This document shows, piece by piece, positions 36,570 through 48,104 of a DNA stretch of 64,000 nucleotides. Origin of the DNA: Fomes fomentarius (taxonomy: Eukaryota > Basidiomycota > Agaricomycetes > Polyporales > Polyporaceae). The position numbers and the translations under genes are program-made. The stretch lies in the NCBI GenBank assembly GCA_022606135.1, contig JABYQN010000002.1, positions 124,001 to 188,000 on the forward strand, written 5' to 3'. Every line of letters starts with the position of its first letter. The first letter of the stretch is position 1. The notes under the pieces were generated by a model. The model had not been told where the DNA came from. It saw only the letters and a list, made by a program, of their open reading frames with translations, and did not search any database.

Positions 36570-37701
36570 CTACATGAGCAACACCCACACTCCCAACGAG
36601 CTCTCTCCCGACACATTCCGCCTTGCAATCAACACACACAGCCTACAGAGCGGCATCCTCTGCATGTGCAAGCCCTCACCGGTCCCCTCAGCACACTCAA
36701 TCACCATCCCATCGGGGGCAAACTCCACAAACCGAGTGAAGAAACACCCCAGCGACAGCATTCGCTCGCACCGCTCACACCTAAACCGCCTCTCATCAGG
36801 CTTCGGGGCATGTAGGGTGTCAAGAGGGATGAACTTCGTGAGCTCGAGCGGGACGTGGAACGCCTTGAGCTCGCGGGAGGGCCAGGAGCGCATGTACCGC
36901 ACGGATGCGCTCATCATAGCCTCGAGAGGCACGCACGCCTTTGCTCGCTCGCCCTTGGGGGTAATGCGAGAGTGGATGGCCGCGATGAGCCGGACGTTGC
37001 GCGCGGCGTCGTCCAGGAGAGCAGCAGGCAGAGGGCGAAGCAGCCACATATCACCACCATGGGCTTTGTGTAGCTTGACCGTCGCAGCTGTAAGGAAGAG
37101 AGCGTAAGCACCTTCTCGGTATAGGAAGAGATATACACATACGGCCCTTCCCGCCGATCTCCTTATGGACACCCACGGCTCCTGCGCAGTGCTCCACGCC
37201 CATGGTCCGATCAACCCCGTCCAGGATAGAGGGATCGTTCGTGATGTGGTCCATGACTGCCTGCGATTTCTTGAAGTAATCGACTGTATGTTTCGCGCGC
37301 ATGGAGCCATTCAGCTTATGCTTGGGGCGGAGCATGACCTCCACGATCTGCACGTCAAGGACGCCATCAATAAGCACCCCGTACGTGTCCGCAATCTCCA
37401 TAAACCGGTGTCTTCCGTCCCACACGAGCTTCGTCACGAGCTTGTCGCAGAGGATAGAGAACAACGAGGAAAGCGAGGGGTTCTGCTTGTCGGCGAGGGC
37501 AAGCACGTCGAAGAGATGAATGTCGGAGGCCATCGGATCCGCGAGTGAAACGATGCTAAGTACGCCATTGGGCATACATAGATCTCTGCCTTCGCAATCG
37601 AGCACCAGTGTGGGATGCCTTGACAGCGCCTGGACGGCGGCTTCAACCTCTTCGTAGGTCGAGACCAGCGTGATTCGCGGCTCGGTACTAATCGAGGTCA
37701 T
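36570..37701 (-). CDS. DEDDy-like paralogue C, probably catalytically dead
   Basis: Exons 37701-37143 and 37087-36570; 1077 nt, 358 aa, open throughout. Motif I is intact (LVLDCEGRDLCMPNG). In motif II the catalytic Asp of DGRSD is replaced: VWDGRHRFMEIADTYG. In motif III the Tyr and Asp of QYAAHD become Asp and Asn: LLDDAARNVRLIAAI. With two of four metal ligands and the Tyr gone, hydrolysis by the usual two-metal route is not expected. The rest is conserved, including the Cys module (CERCERMLSLGCF, then LCRLCVLIARRN), which argues for a retained structural or binding role over simple decay. Start at MTSIST fits the family; the upstream in-frame Met at 37761 adds 20 unconserved residues. Confidence 0.8.
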
Positions 37702-38156
37702 CCTTGGAAGATATCTTGGTAGGCTTAGACGTGCGGTTTCCAAACCGGCACCAGGACTCACTGTCGAGCACGGCGGCGAGAATGCAAGGGGTTGAGCGCA
37801 CTTACAGGACCCTACCGCAGCACATCTGTGAACCCTCGTGGGAAATATGGGTATAGGACAACGTCACCATGCATTGATAGACATGCAAACCTTCCGAGAC
37901 GGAAGGCGTTCATCAGGATCGACTGACAGAATCAAGACTGTAGCTTTTCCCGGTGAGTAGGATCACAATCATGCACAATCATGCACCGCGGTCGAGACGG
38001 TATGTGCACTGTGCCTACATGACTGACGCCGAGAGGTGGGCGAGTCGGTAAGCATCCAGTGAATGTGGCTGTCAGAACATGACTCACATGTCTACAATAC
38101 AAACGGTCTTCTTATTTCTACACCTCATCAAAGCACCCCAGGTGCCAGAGTCGCGG
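37702..38156. other. Intergenic, no gene
   Basis: Promoter of exonuclease-like C and 3' flank of the J-protein gene. A short local duplication GATCACAATCATGCACAATCATGCAC lies near 37961-37985. No coding signal. Confidence 0.5.
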
Positions 38157-39029
38157 CTACGCAGCGCTCGCGCTGAATCCATGTCCGATGGTAGCTATCA
38201 AGAACACAAGGGCTGCGACTTGAGCCGTCCGCACGAGCATCGACTCTCGCGCGACGTAGTCTGCCTGTGTCGGCCCTTTATCCGTTGGTAAGGGCCCCTT
38301 CCGCCCCGTCGCTCTTTGGACGTGGGGATTTGAGAAAGGATTTGGCCCAGCAGACTGCTGCTGCTGTTGGTGGTGCGTGTGCGAGTAAGGTGACGAACCA
38401 GGGGGAGGAGGGTAAGTATACGAGTGTCGAGCGGAGTTAGGCCGCCTTGCGTACTCCCAGGCGTGCGTCGCGCCGCGTCGTCGGCCCTCGTACGACCAGT
38501 GTGAGTGGCTCGCCTCGTGATGGGTATGTGGGTGTGCGGAGGTGTATTGTGCGCTTAGGTCGCGGTCGTAGGCTCGTCTGTGACCGGAACTGAGGTGTCG
38601 TGCATGAACTATTCAGACTAAAGGCGTACCTTTGCCGCTCATCTCCCAGAACCGCATAAGCCTCGCTCACTGCTTGGAACTTCTCCTTCGCCGCCGGGTC
38701 CTTGTTCACATCCGGATGGAACTCTTTACTCAGCTAGACGGCCTAGCTCGGTGAGCGTGTTGCATAGGCGCGGTATCCCCGCACAGCGTACCTTGTAATA
38801 ACTGGCCTGCAACCAATCAGGTATTCGCATGCGTCAAAAAGAAGAGGGCTGTCAGAGAACGCACCTTTACTTGACCCTTAGTCGCATCCTTGGGTATACC
38901 GAGTGTTTGGTAGTGCCCGCTTCGTGCACACGAGGAGCTGAAAGGGCGAATGCAGTCCCGACCAGACAAATCAAGTTGCGAGTTCCGTAGACGAGCAAAA
39001 TGCGAAGGGCAATGCTGTAGCGTCTGCAT
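38157..39029 (-). CDS. J-domain (Hsp40) protein with C-terminal membrane anchor
   Basis: Four exons: 39029-38865, 38806-38792, 38733-38630 and 38577-38157; 705 nt, 234 aa. Residues 1-37 are rich in Arg, Ser and Leu with few acidic residues, like a mitochondrial targeting sequence. The J-domain follows: [17 protein letters not shown], the 15-nt exon for ASYYK, the HPD motif in [13 protein letters not shown], and [20 protein letters not shown] His/Ser/Gln-rich linker and a hydrophobic C-terminal helix ([15 protein letters not shown]) end the protein. The HPD loop stimulates the ATPase of an Hsp70 partner; the layout suggests a class C J-protein anchored in the mitochondrial inner membrane. The very small second exon is required for the domain to be complete. 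Confidence 0.85.
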
Positions 39030-39413
39030 CTGTGGCGAAGGTGTTCGAGTTGCTTAGGCTCCGAAAACGTCCGTGCTGGGAGTACTGTTGTGCGCGTCAG
39101 GTCGAAGTTGGGGTCGAGTGGCATGCTTCTGCACGTTATCTTATCAGTTAACGGCCTTATCCGCCTGGTCATCAACTACTAGTACTTGAAATTATGCGCG
39201 GGGAAGGCCGTGATGCGATCACTGACCACGTCACTCGGAGCAGGTTGAAGGCCGGATTGGGGATGGCCAGGGGATGGCAGGTCATCGTGCTCTCCTCGAG
39301 GCCACCATCACCACCACCGCTCCCATTCTCGACGTCGACACGTTTAATCGTGTTGAGTAAGTTGCTCTGAGAGCACCCCGCTGTTGCACACGGCACCAGC
39401 CTTGTTGCGCACG
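39030..39413. promoter_or_regulatory. Bidirectional promoter region
   Basis: 384 nt between the divergent J-protein (-) and membrane-protein (+) genes; it must carry both promoters. No clear TATA box is seen. Confidence 0.5.
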
Positions 39414-41072
39414 ATGACTCTCAATATCCTTGTCTCATTCTCCTTGCTCGCGCTGGTCGTCACCGCCCGTCCCCTCAAGGACTCCTCGCAGTCGTACGTC
39501 CGCCTCACGAGCTTGTTAGGAGGTAGTGCTGATGATTCACTACATATACACAGGGTAAGAACGTCTCTCCAGGTCCAGAATGCCGTTCAGGCCCTTTTCG
39601 CATCGCGCACAGGGTGAGTCTTCTCGATTTCATTTGGCTGCTTCTTTCGCGTGGATTGCGTGCTGCGTGGTGGACGGCCGTAGACCCATCGATTAGGCAC
39701 TGGGAGAGCCTCAATATAGGAGAACATGGGCGTTGCCCTGAATTTGTAGCTGATTGCCTCGTTCAACAGACAATCGCCTGACTGTCTAGGTTGCGAAGAC
39801 GAAGATGACGTTCACGTCTCACTCACGACTTCGGAAGAACAATCGGCCTTGCTCTCTAGCCTCGAAAACTTTGACGCTGTCAAGGCTGTAATCCCACTCA
39901 ATGTTGACGGCACACCTTCGGAAGATGAGAAGGAGCTCTACGAGATTCTCAAGAACCTCAAGAGCACTGGTGGTTTGAATGACATCGACGGCATTCAGCC
40001 TTCCGCAGATGCTACTTCTGTGACTGCTGCGGAGACTACGCCTGAAGACGCTAAGTCGCCTGAAGAGGCTTCGCAAGAACCTTCGTCTGTCGCCTTCACC
40101 GACATGTACTCATCCCCGCCACTCATCGTGCTCGCCGTCTCCTGCATCGCTGCCCTCCTCGCCGTCCTCTGCGTCGGCGTCGGCCTCTACGCGTACAATC
40201 GCGTGAATTACCTCATGGTCAAGTCTGGTCTTGCCTGGGATGTCCTTCCTCAGCTCGAACGGCGTGTTGGTCTCGACATGCCCCATGATGACGACGCCAC
40301 CGGCAGTGCTCACGTCCCTGAGAAGCGCCGCCTTATCTATGATGCCCTGCTACCGCCACTCAACGTCAACGTCGTCGACGAGAAGCTCAGCGATGACCTG
40401 AACGAGAAGGTAGTGCTCGTCGATATCGGCGACTCTGACTTGGAAGATTCTGACGAGAAGTTCCACGATGCGCCGGAGCACTCGTTACTCTTCCTCGATT
40501 CGGACCTCCTGCCGCAATACGAACCCAAGGAACAAATTCCTCGTATCGTGGTGGAAGAACACGACGATCCTGACCTACTCCCTCTTCCTGAAGTTTGCTC
40601 CGACCAATCCACCCCATTCTCGACTCCCCTCCGCACTCCCATGCGCTCGCCTCTCGCCAGTCCGACCCGCTCGCCAGCACGGCGTGCGCCTCAGATGCGC
40701 GAGATGCAGTCCTCCCCGACGTTATCTTCTAAGCCACTGTGGTCCATCCGCGCCGCCGACGCTCCCGCCCTCGGTCTCTCCGGTCCTTCTTCGTCTTCCC
40801 CTACATGTTCCCGTTCTGAATCACCTACGCCTATGCTTCCCGGTGCGTTGTTCTCTGACGACGCGCCCGAGGTGCAGGTGCAGCGTCCACGCCAGAGGAC
40901 GCCCCGTCAGCCGCTCGATATCGCGTTTGCACTGCAACTGCGTCCGGGCCTCGGCTTGGGCGCGGACTCGGCCTGGATTGTGCGGTTCATGATGGCCATG
41001 TTCGGGTGGATGACGTTCTTCATCGGAGGTCCTGTGAGAAGAGAGGAGACGCGGCGCGCTCTCACAGCGTAG
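39414..41072 (+). CDS. Single-pass membrane protein of unknown function
   Basis: Three exons: 39414-39493, 39554-39613 and 39770-41072; 1443 nt, 480 aa. The signal peptide MTLNILVSFSLLALVVTA is followed by a short lumenal region with a CLGCEDEDD motif. One transmembrane helix lies near residues 150-172 (PLIVLAVSCIAALLAVLCVG). The long cytosolic tail is acidic, then Ser/Pro/Thr-rich with repeated SP/TP dipeptides (TPFSTPLRTPMRSPLASPT), likely phosphorylation sites. A hydrophobic stretch near the C-terminus (FMMAMFGWMTFFIGG) may be a second membrane contact. I do not recognise a named family. The splice choice that keeps GQSPDCLGCEDEDD joins the frames. Confidence 0.7.
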
Positions 41073-41612
41073 TCGCGGCTTGTGCTCGTCTCGCTTGGTT
41101 CAAGGTGTCGTGGCACGGTCACGCTCGGAATCCTGGATACATATGCATACGTACTTCAGCTTCATTATCGCATCTGCATCGTCCCCATCATTGTTATTTT
41201 CCCCACCATATTCCGCATCCGTCTACCTTCCATCTTCTGCATCATTTGCATAGTACATCGTCACCTTTACCGCTTACGTCTTCTCTACTTGCATAGTCCT
41301 CCTAGTCGTTGCCACATTAGCCCATGGTAGGCTTGGCACGGACCTTGTGTACACTGAACACTCGATCTCCGTCGTGTTTCGGCTGCGGCGACGACTCGCC
41401 CGCAGAAGGACTTGCACTTCCATACACTCCCTCACTGTTTATCGTCATCATACGCACCTGATCAATGGATGGAACTCTTTGGAAGAAGTGCGGTACCAGT
41501 GTAATGTACAGACCACGTAATACTATTGTAGAACGGTTTGTAGAGATGTGTTTTCTGAGCGCCCGCGACGGAGGTTAGGGTTAGCGGGTGCAGTGGGTGC
41601 TGGAGTGGATTA
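41073..41612. other. Intergenic, no gene
   Basis: 3' flank of the membrane-protein gene, pyrimidine-rich around 41160-41290, and the promoter of the Spo7-like gene. Confidence 0.5.
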
Positions 41613-42902
41613 ATGGCAGCTTGTCTCAGACCACAACCTATGCCTACCCGGCCGTCCCTCCAATCTCCATCCGGCTCCTTCTACCCTCCAAATGATGCTG
41701 CAACATACCGCGATCTCCTGCTTTTTGAAGAACGGCTCAAGTCCAATGCCTCGTCCTTGAGTCGCCGGAAGAGACGGTACCAACGTGCGTGAGTCGTGGG
41801 TCTGCCCTCCGATCATGATCAGCTGCTCAACACGGCGTGGGCAGTCTTTCTTCTCCAGCTGCTTTTCATCATAGCTTTTCTGCTCTGTGAGGTCGTCCTG
41901 CAGACAAACCTGCTCGGTGTGCCATACAAGTGGAGCCTCCATCGAGTCCTACCAGATGTCTACTCAGAGGATGCGGACGTGAGGGTACACCCGTACTTTG
42001 CCTCGGGGCTGTTGTTCGTGAGCTTCACGACGTTGGTGTTGTTCTTTGCGAGCGGCATGTATTCGGAGAAGATCGCTTACGCGAACAGGTGCGTCCAGCC
42101 TTCGGTAACCCTATATTCCAAATCTCCACAAGGTCAAACTAGAGGGAGTGGCTGAACTTGGGCTTATTAGGTATGTTCCCCACGCAAATCGTGCGCTGAG
42201 GAACTTCAACATGTACCTCAACATGCGCCAGCCGCCGCTCCGGTCAAAATTACCTTTCAACCCCTTCGCCTTCCTCTTTGCCCGCCCCACTTCCCCTCCG
42301 ACGTCCCCGCAGTCTCCTCGCAGACGAAGTCGGTCACCTTCTCCCGGGGCAAATCGACGAAGTTCGTCCGTTCCCATCGCACCCATCCCTCCCGCGTCGA
42401 ACCCACGTGGAGAACTCATCTTCTCGTCCCGCGTCGACCGCAGCTTCCGCGAGTCCTATGACAGATACCGTGGGCAATTCGAGCGACGACGGGAAGAGCG
42501 GGAGCGCGCGGCGTACGCACAGACGTGGATCGGTTGGGTACACCTCAAGATGCCATGGATGCGGCATCCTCCGACGGCGACATCGCCCGTCACTGGTTCT
42601 GGTTCCGCGACTCCAGTAGGGGGTATGAGAGGGCTCCCTGGCAGAGGACGTGGAACGGGAAGCCCCGCGGGGTCGAGGCGGTCGAGTCCTGTCCCGGTGA
42701 GAACTGGTAGGAGGATCTCGTCGTCGGGAGGGTTGGGAAGTGGAAGTGGAGGAGGTACGCCGCCTGCATCGACGGTACAACATCCGCTTGCGTCTGGATC
42801 TGTGAGGGGACAAGAAGGGTGAGTGCAGTGGGCGGATACTTGAGGACATGATTCTGGCGTTGTTCCTACAGGACGCTGCTTCGTCGCATGCGCCGGCCGT
42901 AA
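41613..42902 (+). CDS. Spo7-like regulatory subunit of the Nem1-Spo7 phosphatase
   Basis: Four exons: 41613-41784, 41845-42088, 42171-42818 and 42872-42902; 364 aa from the first ATG, 355 aa from the in-frame ATG at 41640. Family signature: YRDLLLFEERLKSNASSLSR then RKRRYQ, two membrane helices (LFLLQLLFIIAFLLCEVVL and FASGLLFVSFTTLVLFF), and RYVPHANRALRNFNMYLNMR after them. Spo7 binds the phosphatase Nem1 at the nuclear envelope/ER; the complex activates lipin (Pah1) and so controls lipid synthesis. The long Ser/Pro/Arg/Gly-rich C-terminal tail is usual in basidiomycete copies. Intron 1 was placed by phase: GTGCGT donor at 41785 and GGGCAG acceptor, using the CTCAAC branch site. Confidence 0.8.
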
Positions 42903-43169
42903 AGTATTCAATATTGCATCGCACCGGGCTGTTGATATAGATGACTACATAGACAAGTATTTTACACTGTCAGCCTCGATCTCAGATCAGCGACGTATCG
43001 AGATCAACGATGAGGATGGAGTCCCAAGTAGTCAAGTCGGGGCGCCCCGAACGCAGAAATATTCGGACTACCAAGCTCGAGGTGTGGCACTGCCTTCTAC
43101 CTATACACTGATTCACGGAAATAACCTGTCACCTCTCCTGCCCTCGCGAATGATGTACGTGGAATTTCT

Positions 43170-44961
43170 TTATGGCTGGTCACCCCCTTTAGTGCTTCCG
43201 TATACACCATCCGCTGCATCCACATCATGAATGCCCTCCACTTCGTATTCTTCAACTTCGATTGGAGAGCCAATTGATCCGATCACTCGAGATCTAGAGT
43301 GAGGGGGGAGCTCCTCGTTGTCGCTGAAGTTGAGCTCATCGTCGGAGTCCACCTTGACCGTCCTCTGCGATGACTGCTGGAGCTCGAGGAGGAACCGCGA
43401 GATCAGGATGGCGGATAACCTGGACACCGTGTCGATAGATCAGCTCACAGGATAGGGCCGAATAAGAAGAATAAATGTGCAAATGATGGTGGGCAACCTA
43501 CGGGGATGTGAAGGCGGTGGTATTACTGACAAAGCCATCGCTGAAGATCTGGAGTACGGTGTTCAAGCACTCAGCACAGGTACGCTCTCCATCATCTGTC
43601 AATGCTCTCTGGTATCTACTCACCCCATCCAAGGAAAACGCGAGGTGGCAAAGGTTGAGGAACAGCAACACCCTAGTAGTGACCAGTATGAGGGCTGGCT
43701 CAGGAGATGAGTCAAAGAACTTTTGCGGGAAGACGTACACGAAGTACATGGTCCCTGAGATGAATGTGAGCAACTGCGTAGGTATAACTGTTCTCGATAT
43801 GGAGTATCGCGTACCGTTTTGCAGAACGATGGTGCTCAGAGACTGGCTCTTTGCATTCCTGATATTGGCAAGCGCTCCCCGGGTCAGGGGACTCGTCCAA
43901 GTGATGAGGATGACAAGTGCATCTGCAAGGATGAGGGATATCCTAGAAACCAGAACAACTAACCGACAGTTGTCGTCGTGAGAACCTAGACTCAATCGTA
44001 GCGGCTTTGAGAGAAGGGTTTAACATACGTCTACCTGTGTATGAGTAACGAAGATGATAAGGATGAGTGAATGAGGTATACGGACTTGGCAGAGGTTGAT
44101 GGCGAGACGGAGCCGGCTTGGGACGTACAGCCAAGATTTGCAAGCTTTCCTCCAGTGATGGGGAGGAGAGACTTCACCTACTAGACATGGGTAAAACATT
44201 GCCCTGACATAGAATAGAAGGCAACGTACTACATTGCTCATACACGGTCCCAAACTGAGGAGGCAGATCAGCGTTGATATGAGTTTGTTCCTGCTCAGTG
44301 CGTATGCACGGAGAGTAGAGAATACTTGGGAACGGGGTCAATGTGCAAGTAGTTTACAATCTTGAGCAGAAACAAGACCTCACCTGCCGGAGGAACCAAC
44401 TGGATGTACAACATTGCTGTGGCTGCTCTCTGAGCCATCGTGCAGCTAGTACCGTCGTTCGTGAGTGCTGATTACGAATCCACAACGGCAACTCACCTCT
44501 AATGGATGTTTAGCAAACACGAGGTAATAGCACTGAGCATTCTAGGTCGTGGTGCTGCGACTTGATGGTAACTTACCTTGTCCGAAAGGCTGGCGAGTTG
44601 ACTCAGCCAGACAACGTAGGCGAGAAGTGTTATGTATCTGTTCGCAAAGAATAACAGCTTTGCTCCTGTAATCCTTCCCGGCCAAAAATATTTGACTTCC
44701 CGGTCAACTGTAATGAGGGTCTCGTATACGACGAGTCCTGATCGTATAGTGACAATGAGACTAGGGGTAGAAATAGGTGGAAGGGACAGACTCACCGGCG
44801 GCCCCGACATAACAGGCATCGCTAAGATGACTTCAATCCAGCAAACGGTGGACATTAGTTTCTGTCCAGGAGAGCCGTAGATCTCAGGTTTCCGATACGC
44901 ACTCGCTTTCGTAAAGATGCACAAACTTCAGGCTGTCGACAATTGCGGAGTCGGAAGGCAT
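43170..44961 (-). CDS. DUF6533 seven-helix membrane protein, copy 1
   Basis: About 12 exons. Supported: 44961-44903, 44821-44796, 44737-44577, 44445-44384, 44324-44230, 44177-44086, 43985-43815, 43754-43739, 43672-43624, 43548-43502 and 43419-43170. A very small exon near 44500-44535 and the join between 44086 and 43985 remain unresolved. The DUF6533 hallmark VVYETLITVDREVKYFWP then NRYITLLAYVVWL forms helix 1-2. Later helices include FSTLRAYALSRNKLISTLIC and SRISLILADALVILITWTSP, the GTMYFV helix, and AILISRFLLELQQ before a cytosolic, acidic tail. These proteins are abundant in mushrooms; their function is unknown, possibly receptor-like. A second copy with matching exon lengths lies at 49.5 kb. 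Confidence 0.75.
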
Positions 44962-46224
44962 GACTTTTAGCTATAGAAGGGAGTGTGAGTATTGGGGATG
45001 GAAACCGTGGTCAGCTTTTGGTTACTTTATTGACCACTAGGTGCCTGGCTGCTATCGCAGTGATCCACACCATCTTGATTTGATGTTCGGGCTCACAACA
45101 GACGTCGCGAAAGGATCGAAAACATCGCCGGGCTGGGATTCGAGGCTATGCTGTCGATGATCTAGTCCAAGGCCTGAGTACGAGTGCTGAGATACGACGT
45201 CTGGTACAAAGGAAGATTCAATGATTTGAAGCTTGAGGTCGCGCAACCTTTCTATTAGGGGGTAGTAGAACATAGATCCGGTGGCTCGGGGGCAGAGTAC
45301 ACACATATTTATCAGATGTATTGGTCATTCGCGTTTTGTTCTTCGACCACTTCAACCGGCCAAGCCCTTCTATCTACCTCCGCTACCCTCGGTACTACCT
45401 GCAACTTTTTGTCTGGCAAGTTGCTGAGCATTGTGGGCTAGCATGAGCTGTCCCGCCCATGATTCATCTAGATGTCATCGAGTCCTGCGGGCGGTCAATC
45501 TAGGGCCATGAGGAAGCAGGAGAGATCTTTCAGCGGAGGCAATGACACGCAGACACCATCTGAGGGGTTTTGTTCACCGCAGTGATAAGTACCTTGTGCA
45601 ATCTTGACAGGCAATGGTTCATCTTTGCAGATAGATTCGAGCCCACAGTCGTCGTCCGGCTCCAACGATAGATAGATTCGTTGTGTGCCTTCATTAGGCA
45701 CATTGGCCACCATACGCGTCGCTGAGTAGACTAGTGGGCCTGCTCAGTACTACGACATCCAATTTCTACTCCAGACTCCAGAAGTTCATGACCTGTGGAC
45801 CGGCGGCGCTTCGAGGCACCGACGGTCCCTTGAATAATTCCTCAGTGATGGAGGAACTCTGACTAGGTGTTCAAGGATTCCTACGGCGAGCTTATGCTTG
45901 AGAGCAGAAATGGTCGATTAGCTGGCAGTTTTGCAAGATGATATTGTGACTGTCCGGGCGGACTTCAACTGCACCGTAGTTGCGGAAATGTCGCAAGAAT
46001 TTCGCTGGATGGGGTTCGAACCTGGACCCGGTGACTCTGGCGCAGAGGCGGAGTACTGCCACTTGGCGCTAATAAATGCCTCCGTCGCTCCTCCGGGGAC
46101 TGTCACTCTGGAGTCCTCTGCTCATCTTGCTCTTCGACAACCATCAACGCCTCAGCCCTTCCAATACTATCTACCGTCTGTCTCCCTTACATCTCACTCC
46201 TTCTTGCTGCTAGTCTGGAATGAC
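44962..46224. other. Divergent intergenic region
   Basis: Between DUF6533 copy 1 (-) and the LysM gene (+). A minus-strand open frame at 45495-45713 codes a 72-aa acidic peptide without family resemblance. The plus-strand frame upstream of 46225 stays open for 98 codons but looks like leader sequence. Confidence 0.45.
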
Positions 46225-48104
46225 ATGCGCCGTCGAGGTCATGAATCAAACGACGCTGACACCGACGGCGGCCTCTCCGCGATCTGGGACAACGCACCAG
46301 CGGCACACTCGGAGTCATCTTTCTCTTCAGCCGTCCGGCGGACTGACACGACACCATCGAAGAGGAGGCGTGGATCGGACGCGGTAGTGCGTCGCGAGAG
46401 GTCGGACCATGACCCATCCTCTGAAGACGGCGCCAACGGCTCCCACAGTCGTTCGCGCACTGTGGACGACGAGGTCGGAGGCACCTACTGGATACCAAGG
46501 CGGAGTGCCAGCCAGCATCCATTGAGGCCGTCGCGTAGCCTCGCTTCAACAAGTTCGTGGACGTTGGATCACGAGACGCGTCCGACCATGCAACGGATGT
46601 TGAGCAACTCGAGTGTGCATGCGGACGAGCCTGATTGGGAGCGGGATGTGTCGGGAGATGAGTCGTTGGGGCGGGATCGTGAGATGCTGGTCATTGTTCA
46701 CGAGGTGAGACGTTACGCTACTCGAGAGGTATCCATGTTTCCGCTAGAGAGCATTGAGAATGTACGTGTTGCGTCTTCTATCTGTGCCAATCAGGCGGTC
46801 CAACCGCTCTACGGACTATCATGCATTTTGGCTGGACGTTCGTGCGTAAACACTGAGGAACACGTACTACTGTGAGCCAAGGCCACATCACTCAGCTCTT
46901 GGCGGGAATACTGGATGTTTGTTGCTTTCTCGGCCGTATGCTCACTGTGCACATGTAGGTACAACCCAAAGACTCACTCGCCGGCGTCGCCTTGAAGTAC
47001 GGCATCAATCTGGCGGAACTACGCCGAGCCAACCAAATGTGGACTTCGGACTCTATCCATCTCAGGAGGATTCTATACATTCCCGTAGACAAAACTCGTC
47101 ACGCGAAGCAGCTTAGAACGACGCTCATAGAACTCACGTTGAACCCATCTTCCACATCATCTTCTATCCACTCCGGTGCAACTGTTTTCGACACGAACAC
47201 CAGACGACCAACTACCATAGACCACGAACTATCTGATGTCGGGAAGTTGACCATCCGGCGAGTCCCTGCCTCCCAGCTATCCTTCTTTCCGCCCTCAAAT
47301 CACCCACCACATCTCGAAGGCTGTACCTCAGCGAGGCTTCCAGCCAACGGGAGGACCTCACGCGACCGCCCTGCGCTTCCTGTGTCCTTCACGCGCTCCA
47401 ACGAGTCGCCCTTACAGGGCATCTTAGACGTCTTCTCTTCCTCTCTCCACATCACTGCACACCATCTCCGACAATCCTCTGGTTCGCTCTTCGGAAACGG
47501 AAACGGCGGTGGCGGCACTGCAGTGCGAGCACCCACCACGCTGGCATCGCGTCTCTCATTGGAGTCTAACAGCGGAACACCATCGAGCACCAGTGATGAC
47601 TTTGACTGGGAACACGAGATGGAGGTAGTCAGCACCTCGAAGATCGTGCGACGCACGGGCACAGGCACAGGCAACGTTGACGCTGCGGCGCGGACCCGCA
47701 AACGATCTCACCATGCCCGGCAGGCATCTGCGTCTCTCAACGACCTCCACACGTCTCTATCTACGACCGCCCAGGACGAACGGGACAGTGTCGAGCTTGA
47801 CGCAGGCCCATTCACGGGTGCTGCCATATCACAGTCGCCCCCTCACACCCCCACGCACAGCCGAAGCAGTTCATCACGCTCGCAAGCCGCCATCACTCCC
47901 CCGTCGAACTCGAGTGTGGTGTCCCGTGGAAGGGGTCGGCGTATTGTTCCTTATGTGATAGAAGGCGAAGCACTAGAAGAGTGGAGATCACCGAGAGGAC
48001 CGAGGGGGAAGAGCGTTGTGAGGACGGCGCAACTTGAGCCATCTCCAGGGATGCAGTTTCCTCTGAAGCCAAGGACCGGGACCAATCCGACGGATTCTAC
48101 ATGA
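46225..48104 (+). CDS. Intracellular LysM-domain protein
   Basis: Exons 46225-46704 and 46959-48104; 1626 nt, 541 aa. The LysM domain sits across the intron at about residues 155-205: VIVHE joins VQPKDSLAGVALKYGINLAE, then LRRANQMW and IHLRRILYIPVDKT. This is the KYGI..LRRAN..W..DSIHLR type found in eukaryotic intracellular LysM proteins, unlike the secreted chitin-binding effectors. There is no signal peptide. Flanking regions are Ser/Arg/Thr-rich and low in complexity, with a closing RGRGRRIVPYVIEGEALEEW block. Function is unknown; relatives are linked to membrane traffic and oxidative-stress responses in animals. The frame is open 98 codons upstream of the chosen Met, so a longer N-terminus is possible. 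Confidence 0.8.

Noticed and set aside
45495..45713. 72-codon minus-strand frame starting MVANVPNEG
   Set aside because: Short, acidic, no homologous feature seen; a possible GT-AG intron in it does not lead to a longer conserved product.
45985..46045. tRNA-like B box (GGGGTTCGAACC) with a distant complementary GTCCGGG/CCTGGAC pair
   Set aside because: The 3' half of a T-stem does not fit between the loop and the putative acceptor strand, and no D-arm or anticodon arm can be drawn on either strand.
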